From: Streptomyces sp. ADI96-02
Lineage (GTDB): Bacteria; Actinomycetota; Actinomycetes; Streptomycetales; Streptomycetaceae
Direction of reading: 5' to 3'
NCBI RefSeq assembly: GCF_003846185.1
Contig: NZ_ML123034.1
Location: 4,433,850 to 4,497,849, forward strand
DNA length: 64,000 nt
Part shown: positions 9,726 to 19,219 of the stretch, in pieces
Layout of the letters: the number at the start of each line of letters is the position of its first letter
Position numbering within the stretch: the first letter of the stretch is position 1
The notes under the pieces: generated by a model
Database searches by the model: none
The model's input: only the letters and a program-made list of their open reading frames with translations
What the model was told of the DNA's origin: nothing
Program-made: the position numbers and the translations under genes

Positions 9726-11357
9726 ATGCGCGGAGCCACACCGGTCAGGTGGACCGCATGCGCGGTGGCCGTCGCCCTGGCGGCGACGGCCTGCGGTGGC
9801 GGCGGAGGCAGCAGCGGAGGCAGCGGGGCCGACGGGATCGTCAGCTCCTCCTGGGGCGACCCGCAGAACCCGCTGGAGCCGGCCAACACCAACGAGGTCC
9901 AGGGCGGCAAGGTCCTCGACATGGTCTTCCGGGGCCTGATCCGGTACGACCCGAAGACCGGCGAGGCGCAGAACATGATCGCCCAGAGCATCGAGTCGAA
10001 GGACTCCCGCAACTTCACCATCACGCTGAAGGACGGCTGGACGTTCTCCAACGGCGAGAAGGTCACCGCCCAGTCCTTCGTCGACGCCTGGAACTACGGC
10101 GCGGCCCTGAAGAACAACCAGAAGAACGCCTACTTCTTCCAGTACATCGAGGGCTACGACAAAGTCCACCCCGAGACCGGAAAGGCCACCGCCGACACCC
10201 TCTCCGGCCTCAAGGTCGTCAACAGCCGGACCTTCACCGCCAGGCTGACGCAGAAGTTCTCGCTGTGGCCGGACACCCTCGGCTACGCCGCCTTCGTACC
10301 GCTGCCCAAAGCCTTCTACGACGACCACGACGCCTGGCTGTCCAAGCCCATCGGCAACGGCCCGTACACCGTGGACTCGTACGCCAAGGGCTCCCAGATG
10401 AGCCTGCGCCGCTGGGACGGCTACCCGGGCGCGGACAAGGCGAAGAACGGCGGCGTCGACCTCAAGGTCTTCACCGACAACAACACCGCCTACACCTCGC
10501 TGACCTCGGGCAACCTCGACCTGGTCGACGACGTGCCCGCCTCCCAGCTCCGCAACGTCAAGGCGGACCTCGGCAACCGCTACATCAACACCCCCGCCGG
10601 CATCATCCAGACCATCGCCTTCCCCTTCTACGAGAAGCGGTGGAACACGGCCGGGGCCCGCAAGGTCCGCCAGGGCCTGTCGATGGCGATCAACCGCCAG
10701 CAGATCACCGACCAGATCTTCCAGAAGACCCGCACCCCCGCCACCGACTGGACCTCCCCGGTGCTCGGCAAGGACGGCGGCTTCAGGGCGGGGCTCTGCG
10801 GCAAGGAGTGCACGTACGACGCGGCGGCGGCCAAGAAGCTGATCGACGACGGCGGCGGCATCCCGGGCGGCCAGCTGAAGATCTCGTACAACGCGGACAC
10901 CGGCTCCCACAAGGAGTGGGTCGACGCCGTCTGCAACAGCATCAACAACGTCATGGGCGACAACGAGGCGTGCATCGGGGGCCCCGTCGGCACCTTCGCC
11001 GACTTCCGCAGCCAGGTCTCCAGCCAGAAGCTGACCAGCGCCTGGCGCGCGGGCTGGCAGATGGACTACCCGCTGATCCAGAACTTCCTCCAGCCGCTCT
11101 ACTACACCAACGCCCCCTCCAACGACGGCAAGTGGAGCGACCAGCAGTTCGACGACCTGGTCGACAAGGCGAACGCCGAGAGCGACAAGGCGACGGCCGT
11201 CAGCACCTTCCAGGACGCGGAGCGCATCCTCGTCCAGCAGATGCCGGTGATCCCGCTCTGGTACCAGAACGGCAGCGCCGGCTACTCGGACCGGATCGAG
11301 AACGTCGAGCTCAACCCCTTCAGCGTGCCGGTCTACGGAGAGATCACGGTCAAGTGA
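9726..11357 (+). CDS. Peptide-binding lipoprotein of a second ABC importer
   Basis: 543-residue SBP family 5 lipoprotein. The signal ends in the lipobox AATAC, with the lipid cysteine at residue 23, followed by a Gly/Ser-rich linker. The mature part has the standard family-5 layout, with an early RGLIRYDPKTGEA segment and a late PVIPLWYQNGSAGYSDRIEN segment. The ATG at 9726 follows a near-consensus AGGAGG. Unlike in the bldK operon, the binding-protein gene comes first here. The sequence resembles OppA-like proteins that bind short peptides; the actual ligand cannot be read from sequence. Strong separation from bldKE by a terminator indicates its own promoter. Confidence 0.92.
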   Translation: MRGATPVRWTACAVAVALAATACGGGGGSSGGSGADGIVSSSWGDPQNPLEPANTNEVQGGKVLDMVFRGLIRYDPKTGEAQNMIAQSIESKDSRNFTITLKDGWTFSNGEKVTAQSFVDAWNYGAALKNNQKNAYFFQYIEGYDKVHPETGKATADTLSGLKVVNSRTFTARLTQKFSLWPDTLGYAAFVPLPKAFYDDHDAWLSKPIGNGPYTVDSYAKGSQMSLRRWDGYPGADKAKNGGVDLKVFTDNNTAYTSLTSGNLDLVDDVPASQLRNVKADLGNRYINTPAGIIQTIAFPFYEKRWNTAGARKVRQGLSMAINRQQITDQIFQKTRTPATDWTSPVLGKDGGFRAGLCGKECTYDAAAAKKLIDDGGGIPGGQLKISYNADTGSHKEWVDAVCNSINNVMGDNEACIGGPVGTFADFRSQVSSQKLTSAWRAGWQMDYPLIQNFLQPLYYTNAPSNDGKWSDQQFDDLVDKANAESDKATAVSTFQDAERILVQQMPVIPLWYQNGSAGYSDRIENVELNPFSVPVYGEITVK

Positions 11358-11369
11358 GGCGCTGAGGCC

Positions 11370-11408
11370 GGTGGCCGGGACGCCCGCGCAGGGCGGCTCC
11401 CGGCCACC
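11370..11408 (+). terminator. Intercistronic hairpin after the second binding-protein gene
   Basis: An 11-bp perfect stem (11370-11380 with 11398-11408) enclosing a shorter inner stem, placed between the binding-protein gene and its permeases. It matches in position the hairpin at 6287-6324 of the upstream importer, and probably sets a higher level of binding protein. Confidence 0.7.
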
Positions 11409-11482
11409 CGCACAGCCCGCCGCCGGGCCCGCCCCGTCCTCGCCGGCCGTCCGCCCGCCCGCCACGACCCCCGGAGCCCCGC

Positions 11483-12406
11483 ATGGGACGTTATGTGATC
11501 CGGCGGCTGCTGCAGATGATCCCGGTCTTCTTCGGCACCACGCTGCTGATCTTCCTCATGGTGAACGTGATGGGCGACCCCGTCGCGGGCCTCTGCGGCG
11601 ACCGGCAGTGCGACCCGGCCACCGCCGCCCAGCTGCGCTCCGAGTTCGGGCTCGACAAGCCGGTCTGGCAGCAGTACCTGACCTACATGGGCAACGTCTT
11701 CACCGGCGACTTCGGCACGGCCTTCAACGGGCAGAAGGTCACCGAGCTGATGGCCACGGCCTTCCCCATCACGATCCGGCTCACCATCGTCGCGATCCTC
11801 TTCGAGGTCGTCATCGGCATCACCCTCGGAGTCGTCACCGGCCTCAAGCGCGGCCGGCCCGTCGACACCTCCGTCCTCGTCCTGACCCTGGTCGTCATCT
11901 CCGTCCCGACGTTCGTCACGGGCCTGCTGCTCCAGCTCCTGCTCGGCGTCAAGTGGGGCATCATCGAGCCCTCCGTCTCCGCCGACCCCACCTTCGGCGA
12001 ACTGATCGTCCCCGGCCTCGTCCTCGCCTCGGTCTCGCTCGCCTACGTCACCCGGCTCACCCGGACCTCGATCGCCGAGAACGCCCGCGCCGACTACGTC
12101 CGCACCGCCGTCGCCAAGGGCCTGCCCCGCCGCCGGGTCGTCGTACGCCATCTGCTGCGCAACTCCCTGATCCCGGTCGTCACCTTCATCGGCACCGACG
12201 TGGGCGCCCTGATGGGCGGAGCCATCGTCACCGAGCGGATCTTCAACATCCACGGCGTCGGCTACCAGCTCTACCAGGGCATCCTGCGCCAGAACTCCCA
12301 GACGGTCGTCGGGTTCGTCACCATCCTGGTCCTCGTCTTCCTGGCGGCCAACCTGATCGTCGACCTCCTGTACGCCGTACTCGACCCGAGGATCCGCTAT
12401 GCCTGA
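11483..12406 (+). CDS. Peptide ABC transporter permease (DppB type)
   Basis: 307-residue permease starting MGRYVIRRLLQMIPVFFGTT, the usual DppB first helix. It has the LCGDRQCDP external segment, the family motif FGLDKPVWQQYL, the EAA loop DYVRTAVAKGLPRRRVVVRH and the ending VDLLYAVLDPRIRYA. It overlaps the next gene by 8 bp, so the two permeases are translationally coupled. It lies between the hairpin after the binding-protein gene and the DppC-type permease. Confidence 0.93.
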   Translation: MGRYVIRRLLQMIPVFFGTTLLIFLMVNVMGDPVAGLCGDRQCDPATAAQLRSEFGLDKPVWQQYLTYMGNVFTGDFGTAFNGQKVTELMATAFPITIRLTIVAILFEVVIGITLGVVTGLKRGRPVDTSVLVLTLVVISVPTFVTGLLLQLLLGVKWGIIEPSVSADPTFGELIVPGLVLASVSLAYVTRLTRTSIAENARADYVRTAVAKGLPRRRVVVRHLLRNSLIPVVTFIGTDVGALMGGAIVTERIFNIHGVGYQLYQGILRQNSQTVVGFVTILVLVFLAANLIVDLLYAVLDPRIRYA

Positions 12407-13376
12407 GCCGCAGCCATCGGACGGAGCGATCTCCCCGGCGGGGACCGGCGGCACCATGGACCTCGCCCTGGACGAGGGCGAGACGCTGGAGAAGACGCCG
12501 GGCGGCCCCGACGGCACCGGACCCGCCGGAAAACCCCGCAGCCTCTGGTCCGACGCCTGGCGCGACCTGCGGCGCAACCCCGTCTTCATCATCTCCTCGC
12601 TGATCATCCTCTTCCTCGTGGTCATCTCCATCTGGCCCTCCCTGATCGCGAGCGGCGACCCGCTCCAGGCCAACCTGGACGACGCCCAGAAGGGCGCCGA
12701 ACCGGGCCACCCCTTCGGATTCGACCCGCAGGGGCGCGACGTCTACACCCGCGTCGTCTACGGCGCCCGCACCTCGGTGACCGTCGGCGTCTGCGCCACC
12801 CTCGGCGTCGCGATCCTCGGCAGCGTGCTCGGCGGCCTGGCCGGCTTCTTCGGCGGCTGGTGGGACTCGGTCCTCTCCCGCCTCACCGACGTGTTCTTCG
12901 GCATCCCGGTGGTCCTCGGCGGCCTGGTCTTCCTCTCCGTCGTCACCAGCTCCACCGTGTGGCCGGTCGTCGGGTTCATCGTCCTGCTCGGCTGGCCGCA
13001 GATCGCCCGCATCGCCCGCGGCTCGGTCCTGACCGCCAAGCAGAACGACTACGTCCAGGCGGCCCGCGCGCTCGGCGCCTCCAACTCCCGGATGCTGCTG
13101 CGCCACATCACGCCCAACGCGATCGCGCCCGTCATCGTCGTGGCGACCATCGCGCTGGGCACGTACATCTCGCTGGAGGCGACCCTCTCCTACCTCGGCG
13201 TCGGCCTCAAGGACCCCGCCGTCTCCTGGGGCATCGACATCTCCGCGGCGTCCAACTACATCCGCAACGCGCCGCACATGCTGCTCTGGCCCGCCGGGGC
13301 GCTGGCGGTCACCGTGCTCGCGTTCATCATGCTCGGCGACGCCGTACGCGACGCCCTCGACCCCAAGCTGCGCTGA
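12399..13376 (+). CDS. Peptide ABC transporter permease (DppC type)
   Basis: 325-residue permease with a long hydrophilic N-terminal tail (about 50 residues), a first helix near residues 62-82, and the DppC hallmark HPFGFDPQGRDVYTRVVYGA. Then come the core helices, the EAA loop DYVQAARALGASNSRMLLRH and the ending MLGDAVRDALDPKLR. It partners the DppB-type permease encoded just upstream. It is 13 bp from the following ATPase gene, whose ribosome site (gaggag) lies at its stop codon. Confidence 0.93.
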   Translation: MPEPQPSDGAISPAGTGGTMDLALDEGETLEKTPGGPDGTGPAGKPRSLWSDAWRDLRRNPVFIISSLIILFLVVISIWPSLIASGDPLQANLDDAQKGAEPGHPFGFDPQGRDVYTRVVYGARTSVTVGVCATLGVAILGSVLGGLAGFFGGWWDSVLSRLTDVFFGIPVVLGGLVFLSVVTSSTVWPVVGFIVLLGWPQIARIARGSVLTAKQNDYVQAARALGASNSRMLLRHITPNAIAPVIVVATIALGTYISLEATLSYLGVGLKDPAVSWGIDISAASNYIRNAPHMLLWPAGALAVTVLAFIMLGDAVRDALDPKLR

Positions 13377-13389
13377 GGAGCCCGTTGCC

Positions 13390-14367
13390 ATGCTGCTCGA
13401 AGTCCGCGATCTGCACGTGGAGTTCCACACCCGCGAAGGGGTCGCCAAGGCCGTCAACGGGGTCGACTACTCCGTCGCGGAGGGCGAGACGCTCGCCGTG
13501 CTCGGGGAGTCCGGCTCCGGCAAGTCCGTCACCGCGCAGGCCGTCATGGGCATCCTCGACATGCCGCCCGGGAAGATCACGGGCGGCGAGATCCGCTTCA
13601 AGGACCGCGACCTGCTGAAGCTCAAGCCCGAGGAGCGGCGCAAGATCCGCGGCCGGGAGATGGCCATGGTCTTCCAGGACGCGCTGTCCTCGCTGAACCC
13701 GGTCCTCACCGTCGGCCAGCAGCTCGGCGAGATGTTCGTCGTGCACCGCGGCATGTCCCGCGGGGACGCCAGGGCCAAGGCGGTCGAGCTGATGGACCGC
13801 GTCCGCATCCCCGCGGCCAAGGAGCGGGTCGGCGACTACCCGCACCAGTTCTCCGGCGGCATGCGCCAGCGCATCATGATCGCCATGGCGATGGCCCTCG
13901 AACCGTCCCTGATCATCGCCGACGAACCGACCACCGCCCTCGACGTCACCGTCCAGGCCCAGGTCATGGACCTGCTCGCCGAGCTCCAGCGCGAGTTCAA
14001 CATGGGGCTCATCCTCATCACGCACGACCTCGGCGTCGTCGCCGACGTCGCGGACAAGATCGCCGTCATGTACGCCGGCCGGATCGTCGAGACCGCCCCC
14101 GTCCACGACATCTACAAGGCTCCGGCCCACCCGTACACCAAGGGCCTGCTCCAGTCGATCCCGCGCCTGGACCAGAAGGGCCGGGACCTGTACGCGATCA
14201 AGGGCCTGCCGCCCAACCTGCTCCACATCCCGCCCGGCTGCGCGTTCAACCCGCGCTGCCCGCTGGCCCAGGACGTGTGCCGTACGGACGTGCCGCCGCT
14301 CTACGAGGTCGACGAGCACCGCCGCAGCGCCTGCCACTTCTGGAAGGAGACGCTCGATGCACGCTGA
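13390..14367 (+). CDS. Peptide ABC transporter ATPase (OppD/DppD type)
   Basis: 325-residue ATPase. It has Walker A GESGSGKS, Q-loop VFQDALSSLNP, signature FSGGMRQR, Walker B LIIADEP, H-loop ITHDLG and the C-terminal oligopeptide motif GCAFNPRCPLAQDVC... ACHF. In the Q-loop region the usual DP is DA. The ATG at 13390 begins MLLEVRDLHVEF, directly at the nucleotide-binding fold. It overlaps the next ATPase gene by 11 bp, supporting co-translation of the heterodimeric ATPase. Confidence 0.93.
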   Translation: MLLEVRDLHVEFHTREGVAKAVNGVDYSVAEGETLAVLGESGSGKSVTAQAVMGILDMPPGKITGGEIRFKDRDLLKLKPEERRKIRGREMAMVFQDALSSLNPVLTVGQQLGEMFVVHRGMSRGDARAKAVELMDRVRIPAAKERVGDYPHQFSGGMRQRIMIAMAMALEPSLIIADEPTTALDVTVQAQVMDLLAELQREFNMGLILITHDLGVVADVADKIAVMYAGRIVETAPVHDIYKAPAHPYTKGLLQSIPRLDQKGRDLYAIKGLPPNLLHIPPGCAFNPRCPLAQDVCRTDVPPLYEVDEHRRSACHFWKETLDAR

Positions 14368-15709
14368 CGGTGGGAGGAGCGACGGGACCGGGGCCGGGGC
14401 GGGGACCGGGGCGGGCGCGGAGGCCGGGGCGGGCGGCTCCACGATGGTCTCCCGGGCCCCGAAGGGCGCCGCGCCGCGTGGGGACGGCGAACCGATCCTG
14501 GAGGTCCGGGACCTCGCCAAGCACTACCCGCTCACCCAGGGCATCCTCTTCAAGCGGCAGATCGGCGCGGTCAAGGCCGTCGACGGCGTCGACTTCGACC
14601 TGCACGCGGGCGAGACGCTCGGCATCGTGGGCGAGTCCGGCTGCGGCAAGTCGACCGTCGCCAAGATGCTCGTCCACCTGGAGCGCCCCACCGCCGGGGT
14701 GATCCGCTACAAGGGCGAGGACATCGCCAAGCTCTCCGGACGCGCGCTCAAGGCGGTGCGGCGCAACATCCAGATGGTCTTCCAGGACCCCTACACCTCA
14801 CTGAACCCGCGCATGACGGTCGGCGACATCATCGGAGAGCCGTACGAGATCCACCCCGAGGTCGCCCCGAAGGGCAGCAGGCGGCAGCGCGTGCAGGACC
14901 TGCTGGACGTCGTGGGGCTCAACCCGGAGTACATCAACCGCTATCCGCACCAGTTCTCCGGCGGCCAGCGCCAGCGCATCGGCATCGCCCGCGGCCTCGC
15001 GCTCAACCCCGAGATCATCGTCGCCGACGAGCCGGTCTCCGCCCTCGACGTGTCGGTGCAGGCCCAGGTGGTCAACCTGCTGGAACGGCTCCAGGCGGAG
15101 TTCGACCTGAGCTTCCTCTTCATCGCCCACGACCTCTCGATCGTCCGGCACATCTCCGACCGGGTCGGCGTCATGTACCTGGGCCGGATCGTCGAGATCG
15201 GCACCGACGAGGAGATCTACGACCACCCGACGCACCCGTACACGCAGGCGCTGCTCTCGGCCGTGCCCGTGCCGGACCCGACGGCCCGCGCGTACCGGGA
15301 GCGGATCATCCTGCACGGCGACGTGCCCTCGCCCGCCAACATCCCCTCCGGCTGCCGCTTCCGCACCCGGTGCTGGAAGGCTCAGGAGCGGTGCACGCTG
15401 GAGGTGCCGCTGCTGGCGGTCCCGGCGGAGTTCCGGTTCGTCGACACCCCGGCCCGGCACGACTCGGCGTGCCACTTCGCCGAGGAGAAGCGGGTGGTGC
15501 CGCCGGAGGGCGAACGGGAGGCCCCGGGCCGGACGCCGGGCCCGGACGTGGAGGCCCCGGGCACGACGACCCGCGGCCGACCGGTCCAGGACGTCCCCCC
15601 GCCCCCGCCCGAGCCGCTGGGCCGGGCCGACACCGGCCCCCTGTCCACCCCGGAGGACGGTCCCCCCGGGCCGCCCTCCGCGGGCCGGGACGACCCCTCG
15701 AACCCGTGA
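14357..15709 (+). CDS. Peptide ABC transporter ATPase (OppF/DppF type) with extended tails
   Basis: 450-residue ATPase. It has Walker A GESGCGKS, Q-loop VFQDPYTSLNP, signature FSGGQRQR, Walker B IIVADEP, H-loop IAHDLS and the OppF C-terminal motif GCRFRTRCWKAQERC... ACHF. It is longer than usual: about 45 Gly/Ala-rich residues at the start and about 75 Pro/Gly/Glu-rich residues at the end that look disordered. The start at 14357 has an AAGGAG site at good spacing; an internal ATG at 14444 is possible. It is the last gene of the operon, and no strong stem-loop follows. Confidence 0.9.
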   Translation: MHADGGRSDGTGAGAGTGAGAEAGAGGSTMVSRAPKGAAPRGDGEPILEVRDLAKHYPLTQGILFKRQIGAVKAVDGVDFDLHAGETLGIVGESGCGKSTVAKMLVHLERPTAGVIRYKGEDIAKLSGRALKAVRRNIQMVFQDPYTSLNPRMTVGDIIGEPYEIHPEVAPKGSRRQRVQDLLDVVGLNPEYINRYPHQFSGGQRQRIGIARGLALNPEIIVADEPVSALDVSVQAQVVNLLERLQAEFDLSFLFIAHDLSIVRHISDRVGVMYLGRIVEIGTDEEIYDHPTHPYTQALLSAVPVPDPTARAYRERIILHGDVPSPANIPSGCRFRTRCWKAQERCTLEVPLLAVPAEFRFVDTPARHDSACHFAEEKRVVPPEGEREAPGRTPGPDVEAPGTTTRGRPVQDVPPPPPEPLGRADTGPLSTPEDGPPGPPSAGRDDPSNP

Positions 15710-15918
15710 CTCGGTCCACGGTTCCTTCAACTGGCCGCGATGAAGGGGGTGTGCGGCGAGAGCGGAATCTCCTTCATGTGAGAAATTCCTTCTGTGGAAA
15801 TCCTTCTGTCCGGCCGAAAGGAACTCTTGAAGAGAGTTATCGTGTCGACGGGGAAGGGGCTTTCATAATGTGGCTATGCATTCGATCTCGCACCGATCGA
15901 AGCGGTGAGGCCTGGAAC

Positions 15919-16374
15919 TCAGGCCTTGCCCGTGCAGTAGGCCGTGCTTCCGCCGGGGGTCCCGACGGACAAGTAAACCGTACGGCCGTCGGGGATATTG
16001 AAGTCGATCTCATCCGACTTGCCGGAGCCGAGGTCGAGCTCCCAGTTCTTCTCGATCGTCGACCCGTTCGCCGTTGTCCACTGAAGCTGGTAACCCATCA
16101 TGGCGCCGGACCAGTTGCTGATGGACAGTTTCTCGCTGCTGCCCTTGAAGGAAGCGCGAGCGGCCTTGGTCGAGTCGTTCGACCTCCAGATGGAGGCGAC
16201 CATGTCGTTGGCGCCAGGATCGTTGGGGGCGGTCCACTTGTCGCAGTCGACGCTCCAGGCAGCCGGGACGGGCGCGGCCTGCGCCGTCCCCGGTGCCGTG
16301 AGGACGAGCGATGCGACGGCCGTGGTCGTCAGACCGACAGCGCTCGTGAGGGTGTTCTTCTTGAAGATGCGCAT
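15919..16374 (-). CDS. Small secreted protein of unknown function
   Basis: 151 residues read from the ATG at 16374 (MRIFKKNTLTSAVGL), behind an excellent GAGGAG site. The frame is open 11 codons further but without support. A basic N-terminus, a hydrophobic core and a likely signal peptidase site at AQA/AP give a mature chain of about 115 residues. The mature part is rich in Trp, Ser and Asn and has two cysteines (WSVDCDKW and TAYCTGKA at the C-terminus), which could form one disulfide tying the ends. The pattern suggests a small beta-sandwich extracellular domain. I do not recognise a family. It is convergent with the importer operon and expressed alone. Confidence 0.8.
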   Translation of the reverse strand: MRIFKKNTLTSAVGLTTTAVASLVLTAPGTAQAAPVPAAWSVDCDKWTAPNDPGANDMVASIWRSNDSTKAARASFKGSSEKLSISNWSGAMMGYQLQWTTANGSTIEKNWELDLGSGKSDEIDFNIPDGRTVYLSVGTPGGSTAYCTGKA

Positions 16375-16869
16375 ATTTCTCCTCGCGACCTCTCGCAAAT
16401 GGTGCAAAGGCAGCAGGAGTTCGGCCGGTCAATCCCCTGCTCGGGCGGTCCGGAACTCCTGCACGCCGAGGGCTTTGGCCCCGGTGCGTCGCCGAGTATT
16501 CCAGGATCTGCGAATGTGGATCAACGGGTTTCTTGAGCGGGGCTTGAAACGGTCGTTCCGCGTCTGATGGTTCGCCGTTGAATTTCAGCCGTCGAGAGAT
16601 CGGGACAATTTTTGGCCGGCCGACAGGTTCGGTGAGGGCGGCAACGCGATGGCAGCCGCCCGCGAAATCGCGTCTCCGGGGCGGGTCGGCGATAGACACA
16701 GCCGCCGGAGGAGCCGCGCCGGAAACCGAGGAGCGGTCGCTCGGGGAGCACGATGACTCGGCAGGACCGCGGCGGTCGGCGAGGTTAACAAGCAGGCAAC
16801 TCCACCGACGCCGCACCGATATACGGACGCCCCATGATGAACACCGTACGGCCGTGCGGGTGCCGTGGG
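16375..16869. other. Non-coding gap upstream of the small secreted gene
   Basis: About 0.5 kb without a supportable gene. Base composition is lower in GC than the flanks. It should hold the promoter of the minus-strand secreted-protein gene. ORFs through it on both strands lack signals and codon bias. No repeats beyond short runs were seen. Confidence 0.45.
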
Positions 16870-16902
16870 CCGGTCGGGGCGTCGTCTTGTCGCCCCGGCC
16901 GG
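16870..16902 (-). terminator. Terminator of the S9 peptidase gene
   Basis: A 12-bp GC stem with one G-U pair (16870-16881 with 16891-16902) lies just past the stop codon of the minus-strand peptidase gene. Confidence 0.65.
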
Positions 16903-16923
16903 TCACCCGGGCGCCGGCGGGGC

Positions 16924-19053
16924 TCAGGCCGCCCCGGACATCCCCAGCGACCGCTTGAGGAAGTCCACCTGGAGCAGGAGCAGGTTCTCCGCGACCTGCT
17001 CCTGCGGCGTCATGTGCGTCACGCCGCTCAGCGGCAGCACCTCGTGCGGACGCCCGGCCGCCAGCAGCGCCGAGGACAGCCGCAGCGAGTGCGCGACGAC
17101 CACGTTGTCGTCCGCCAGTCCGTGGACGATCATCATCGGCCGGACCTGGTCCGCCGCCTGCGACAGCCCGTCGTCGGTCACCAGCGAGTTGTACGCGTAC
17201 ACCTCGGGCCGCTCGGCCGGGTCGCCGAGATAGCGCTCCGTGTAGTGGGTGTCGTACAGCCGCTGGTCGGTGACCGGCGCGCCGACGATCGCCGCGTGGA
17301 AGACGTCCGGCCGCCGCAGCACCGCCAGCCCGGCCAGATAGCCGCCGAAGGACCAGCCGCGGATCGCCACCCGCGACAGATCCAGCGGGAAGCGCCCGGC
17401 GAGCCCACGCAACGCCTCCACCTGGTCCTCCATGGTGAGGACCAGGTTGTCCCGGACGGCCTTCTCCCAGCCCGGCGAGCGGCCCGCCGAACCCCGCCCG
17501 TCCGCGACGACCACCGCGAACCCCTGGTCCGCGAACCACTGCGACGTCAGATGGGCGTTGTGCGCGGCCACCACCCGGCGGCCGTGCGGACCGCCGTACG
17601 GGTCCATCAGCACCGGAAGCGGACCGTCGGCCTCCCGGTACCCGGCGGGGAGCAGCACGGCGCACGGAATCCGCCGTGCGCCTGCCTCGGTGAGGGTGAC
17701 CCGGGCGGAGAGCACCGGTTCCTGGGCCGTGCTCGTGACGCGGACCAGTCGTTTGCCGTCCCGCACCACCCACGCCGCCGTGCCGGGCTCGTCCAGGGAG
17801 GCCGACACCAGCACCGTCAGACCGCCGGAGCGGACCGCCGAATGCACACCCACCCCTTCGGAAATCCGCTCGATTCCCAGCTCGTTCACCCGGTACACAT
17901 GGACCTGCCCGGTCTCCGGCTCGGCCGCGTCCTCGCCGGCGACGGCGGAGACCAGGACGTCGGACTCGCCGATGTCCAGCACCGCCTGGACGTGCAACTG
18001 CGCCCCGGTCAGCGGCCGGTCGCCGACCGCCAGCACCCGTGCGCCGCCCTCGTCCGCGATCCGCACCAGCCGGCCGTCCGGCGCCCAGGCGGGCACCCCG
18101 GGGAAAAGATCCAGCCACACCGGGTCCTCGTCGACATGGACGGTCCGGGTCGTCCCGGTCGCCGTGTCGACCGCCAGGTACCGCTGGCTGCGCTGGTCGC
18201 GGGCCTGCACCAGGAGCAGCGGCGCACCCGCCGACGACCAGTGCACCTGCGCCAGGTACGGGAACGCGGCCCGGTCCCAGACCACCTCCGTGCGGTCGCC
18301 CTCCAGGTCCACGACGAAGAGCCGCACCTCCGCGTTGGGCGTCCCGGCGGCCGGGTACGCCACCTCGGCCGGCCGACGCTCCGGGTGCGCCGGATCCGCG
18401 ATCCACCAGCGCCGCACGGCACGGTCGTCGGCCCGCGCGACCAGCAGCCGGTCCGACTCCGGCGACCACCAGAAGCCCCGGGTGCGGCGCATCTCCTCGG
18501 CCGCGATGAACTCCGCCAGGCCGTAGGTGACATGCGCGTCCTCCGGCTCGGCGAGCGCCCGGTCCCCGCCGCCCCCCGCGTCCACGACCCGCAGCGCGCC
18601 CCTGGCGACGTACGCGATGTGCCGGCCGTCGGGGGAGGGGCGGGGATCGAGCACCGGCCCCGGCACCGGAAGCGCCCGCGCCGTGCCGGCCCGCAGTTCG
18701 GCCACGTACACCTTTCCGGACAGCGCGAACGCGGCCAACTCGGCGGCGGCGTCCACCGCGTAGCCGACGATGCCGGACGAGCCCTCCCGGGCCCGCTCGC
18801 GCCGGGCGCGCTCCTGCGGGGAGAGCTTTTCGGCCGAACCGCCCAGCAGGGCTTCCGGATCGGCGGCGACCCGCTCCTCGCCGGTCGCCGGATCCAGCAC
18901 CCAGAGCCGGTTGGTCCGGTCGGCGCCCGAACCGGACCGCAGGAAGATCACCCGCGTCTCATCCGGTGAGACGGTGAAGGCCCGCGGTGCGCCGAGAGTG
19001 AACCGCTGCGTCCGTGCGTTCTGACGGGGAAAAGACAGCTTCTGCGAGGTCAT
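16924..19053 (-). CDS. S9 family serine peptidase (dipeptidyl peptidase IV-like)
   Basis: 709 residues. The N-terminal part has repeated beta-propeller-like segments. The C-terminal prolyl-oligopeptidase alpha/beta hydrolase domain carries catalytic Ser at about 568 in GWSFGGY, Asp at about 648 in HGLADDNV and His at about 680 in GVTHMTP. The propeller part contains the DPP-IV-type segment FIAAEEMRRTRGFWWSPESD, whose paired acidic residues bind substrate N-termini. No signal peptide is seen, so it is probably cytoplasmic. The ATG at 19053 has no Shine-Dalgarno; a TAGGTT -10-like box seven bases upstream suggests a leaderless mRNA. It probably trims Pro-containing peptides, fitting its place after two peptide importers. 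Confidence 0.9.
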   Translation of the reverse strand: MTSQKLSFPRQNARTQRFTLGAPRAFTVSPDETRVIFLRSGSGADRTNRLWVLDPATGEERVAADPEALLGGSAEKLSPQERARRERAREGSSGIVGYAVDAAAELAAFALSGKVYVAELRAGTARALPVPGPVLDPRPSPDGRHIAYVARGALRVVDAGGGGDRALAEPEDAHVTYGLAEFIAAEEMRRTRGFWWSPESDRLLVARADDRAVRRWWIADPAHPERRPAEVAYPAAGTPNAEVRLFVVDLEGDRTEVVWDRAAFPYLAQVHWSSAGAPLLLVQARDQRSQRYLAVDTATGTTRTVHVDEDPVWLDLFPGVPAWAPDGRLVRIADEGGARVLAVGDRPLTGAQLHVQAVLDIGESDVLVSAVAGEDAAEPETGQVHVYRVNELGIERISEGVGVHSAVRSGGLTVLVSASLDEPGTAAWVVRDGKRLVRVTSTAQEPVLSARVTLTEAGARRIPCAVLLPAGYREADGPLPVLMDPYGGPHGRRVVAAHNAHLTSQWFADQGFAVVVADGRGSAGRSPGWEKAVRDNLVLTMEDQVEALRGLAGRFPLDLSRVAIRGWSFGGYLAGLAVLRRPDVFHAAIVGAPVTDQRLYDTHYTERYLGDPAERPEVYAYNSLVTDDGLSQAADQVRPMMIVHGLADDNVVVAHSLRLSSALLAAGRPHEVLPLSGVTHMTPQEQVAENLLLLQVDFLKRSLGMSGAA

Positions 19054-19219
19054 GGCTCTGAACCTAGCCCCGCGGCGCGGTCTGTGCGCCCCCTTGTGCT
19101 GCCGTGCTCCGAACAATGCGTTGGCACGGATAGTTATGATCCGTAGCGCTCGGTGGGTAAGAACCTGCTGGCTCCGCATGTGCTGACCGTCCCGACCGTA
19201 CTGATGGAGGTGAACCGCC

